A stretch of DNA of 6,359 nt. Origin: Hadesarchaea archaeon. GTDB taxonomy: Archaea > Hadarchaeota > Hadarchaeia > Hadarchaeales > WYZ-LMO6. Under the pieces are notes generated by a model. The model did not search any database. It had not been told where the DNA came from and saw nothing but the letters and a program-made list of their open reading frames with translations. Positions within the stretch are counted from its first letter, which is position 1, and each line of letters starts with the position of its first letter. The stretch is from positions 916-7,274 of the forward strand of contig QNVD01000262.1 of NCBI GenBank assembly GCA_004347925.1, read 5' to 3'. The translations under genes and the position numbers were made by a program. This document shows, piece after piece, positions 5,320 to 6,359 of the stretch.

Positions 5320-5327
5320 CATAAAAG
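5320..5327 (-). promoter_or_regulatory. TATA-like box for the half-LIM gene
   Basis: The minus strand reads CTTTTATG here, centred about 26 bases from the ATG pair at 5301/5298. This is the spacing expected for a leaderless archaeal transcript. It is the reason for not using the ATG at 5322, which is part of the box itself. Confidence 0.45.
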
Positions 5328-5354
5328 GAGTGGGGGAAGAATTTTCCTCCTCGG

Positions 5355-5361
5355 CTATTTA
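5355..5361 (+). promoter_or_regulatory. TATA-like box for the metallo-beta-lactamase gene
   Basis: CTATTTA is flanked by GC-rich DNA and centred about 26 bases before position 5384, which is five bases upstream of the ATG at 5389. The transcript would have an almost absent leader, and AGGAAA between box and ATG is at best a poor ribosome site. Confidence 0.45.
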
Positions 5362-5388
5362 GCCCGCGCCTCCCACTCTCCTAGGAAA

Positions 5389-6359
5389 ATGAAGGGGGCC
5401 TTCCTGACGGTCTACGACGGGCTGGACTCCATCGGGGGCAACAAGATCCTCCTGGAGAGCGGGGAAATCAGGGTCTTCCTGGACTTCGGGATCAACTTCA
5501 AGAGGCACTCCAGCCTCTTCGCTGAGTTCCTCAAGCCCCGCCCCGCCAGGGGAGTTCACGACCTGCTGGAGCTGGGCCTGATCCCCCCTCTCCCCATCTA
5601 CAGGGAAGACCTGACACCCTCTGACCTGGACCTCCCCTGCGACCGTCCCCTGGACGCGGTCTACCTCTCCCACGCCCACCTGGACCACTGGGGGTGCGCC
5701 GGCCTCCTGAGCCTGCAGACCACCGTATGCTGCTCGGCCATGACCGCGGCCATCCTCAAGGGGGTGCAGGACGTGAGGAGAGAAAGCCCGTGGGAGGAGG
5801 TGGCCTACCTCTCGAGGAGGGAGCCTGATGAGGATGATTCCAGGGTACTCAACTCTTCTAGGAATAGGAACAAGCCTCTGGAGGGGAGGAGGGTGGAGGT
5901 CCCAGAGCTACCGCCCAAACTCCAAGAGCTCTGGAAGCAATCCCCCCAGACCCGCCCCCTCAACGCCGAACTCTCCAAGGGCTCCGGCCCCCTTCCCTGC
6001 AAGCTCTGGGAGGTGGATCACTCCATCCCCGGTGCCACCGCCTTCGCCCTCGAAACGGGGGCGGGCTGGGTGGTGTACACGGGCGACCTACGGATGCACG
6101 GGACCGGGGGCCACCTGACCGAGAAGTTCCTGGAGGAGGCGGCGGGGCTGGAGCCCAGGCTCCTGATCATCGAGGGCACCAGGGTGGGGAGGAAGGAGGA
6201 GAGGAGGGAGACCGAGGGGGAGGTCTACCGGAACTGCCTGGAGATCTGCGAGGGGGAGAGGGGGCTGGTGGTGGCCGACTTCTCCCCCAGGAACTTCGAG
6301 AGGCTGGAGACCTTCAGGAGGATCGCGGAGGAAACGGGGAGGGAGCTCGCGGTCCTGCC
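5389..6359 (+). CDS. RNase J-like metallo-beta-lactamase-fold protein, 3' truncated by window
   Basis: The frame is open from ATG 5389 to the window's right edge (323 codons seen), so the C-terminus is missing. It belongs to the metallo-beta-lactamase hydrolases. GGNKILLE (16-23) and FLDFG (30-34, with D32) form the first motif. The metal-binding signature SHAHLDHWG (94-102) supplies H95, H97, D99 and H100. H211 in VDHSIPGA and D233 in YTGDLRMHG give the later metal ligands, and IIEGT (260-264) follows as in RNase J-type enzymes. The FLKPRPARG segment (47-55), with a following hydrophobic stretch, recalls an archaeal subgroup of this family. These proteins usually continue into a beta-CASP domain and act as zinc-dependent nucleases on RNA; whether this copy has beta-CASP cannot be seen. 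Between H100 and H211 lies a variable, charged segment (about 130-200) that looks poorly conserved. The upstream TATA-like box supports the start. RNA processing is the likely role, inferred from the family. Confidence 0.82.
   Translation, partial: MKGAFLTVYDGLDSIGGNKILLESGEIRVFLDFGINFKRHSSLFAEFLKPRPARGVHDLLELGLIPPLPIYREDLTPSDLDLPCDRPLDAVYLSHAHLDHWGCAGLLSLQTTVCCSAMTAAILKGVQDVRRESPWEEVAYLSRREPDEDDSRVLNSSRNRNKPLEGRRVEVPELPPKLQELWKQSPQTRPLNAELSKGSGPLPCKLWEVDHSIPGATAFALETGAGWVVYTGDLRMHGTGGHLTEKFLEEAAGLEPRLLIIEGTRVGRKEERRETEGEVYRNCLEICEGERGLVVADFSPRNFERLETFRRIAEETGRELAVL

Noticed and set aside
5359..5688. 109-codon minus-strand ORF opposite the metallo-beta-lactamase gene
   Set aside because: It lies opposite the HxHxDH-containing gene and has a Val/Gln/Glu-rich shadow composition.

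Overview
The window looks like chromosomal DNA from a thermophilic, GC-rich archaeon. The reasons are archaeal TATA-like boxes 15-30 bases from several starts, frequent GTG and TTG starts, arginine written mostly as AGG, strongly purine-rich coding strands, and protein families common in archaea (DUF4143 ATPases, HEPN proteins, an RNase J-like metallo-beta-lactamase). An uncultured lineage such as Hadarchaeota or a Thermoproteota relative would fit, but the lineage is inference only. No rRNA, tRNA, CRISPR array or insertion sequence was seen.

Left part (1-1583). Positions 1-303 hold no confident gene, only a weak minus-strand ORF (33-164) and a T-rich stretch that may end the next gene. A 4-oxalocrotonate tautomerase-family protein (minus, 304-507) and a class II glutamine amidotransferase (plus, 597-1346) are transcribed away from each other from an 89-base gap with a small AT island. 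The amidotransferase converges on a 70-residue cysteine-motif protein of unknown function (minus, 1371-1583).

Middle part (1584-4797), all on the minus strand. Two full-length but divergent AAA_14/DUF4143 ATPases (4797-3550 and 3054-1759) flank a HEPN-domain gene (3528-3169). The HEPN gene follows the first ATPase by 21 bases and has its own Shine-Dalgarno-like site. It is broken by two compensating single-base frameshifts, and correcting both restores a 119-residue HEPN protein. Downstream of the second ATPase lies a region dense in inverted repeats (1622-1787). It includes a hairpin followed by T-tracts that looks like a terminator, and a possible three-way-junction fold of about 75 nt.

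Right part (4798-6359). A small protein with half of a LIM-type zinc finger (minus, 4855 to about 5301) is divergent from a metallo-beta-lactamase-fold gene of the RNase J-like type (plus, from 5389). The latter runs off the right edge, so its C-terminal part is missing.

The genes do not form one pathway. The most coherent unit is the ATPase-HEPN-ATPase block, which resembles an accessory, possibly toxin-antitoxin or defence-like, cassette in partial decay. That functional reading is inference.
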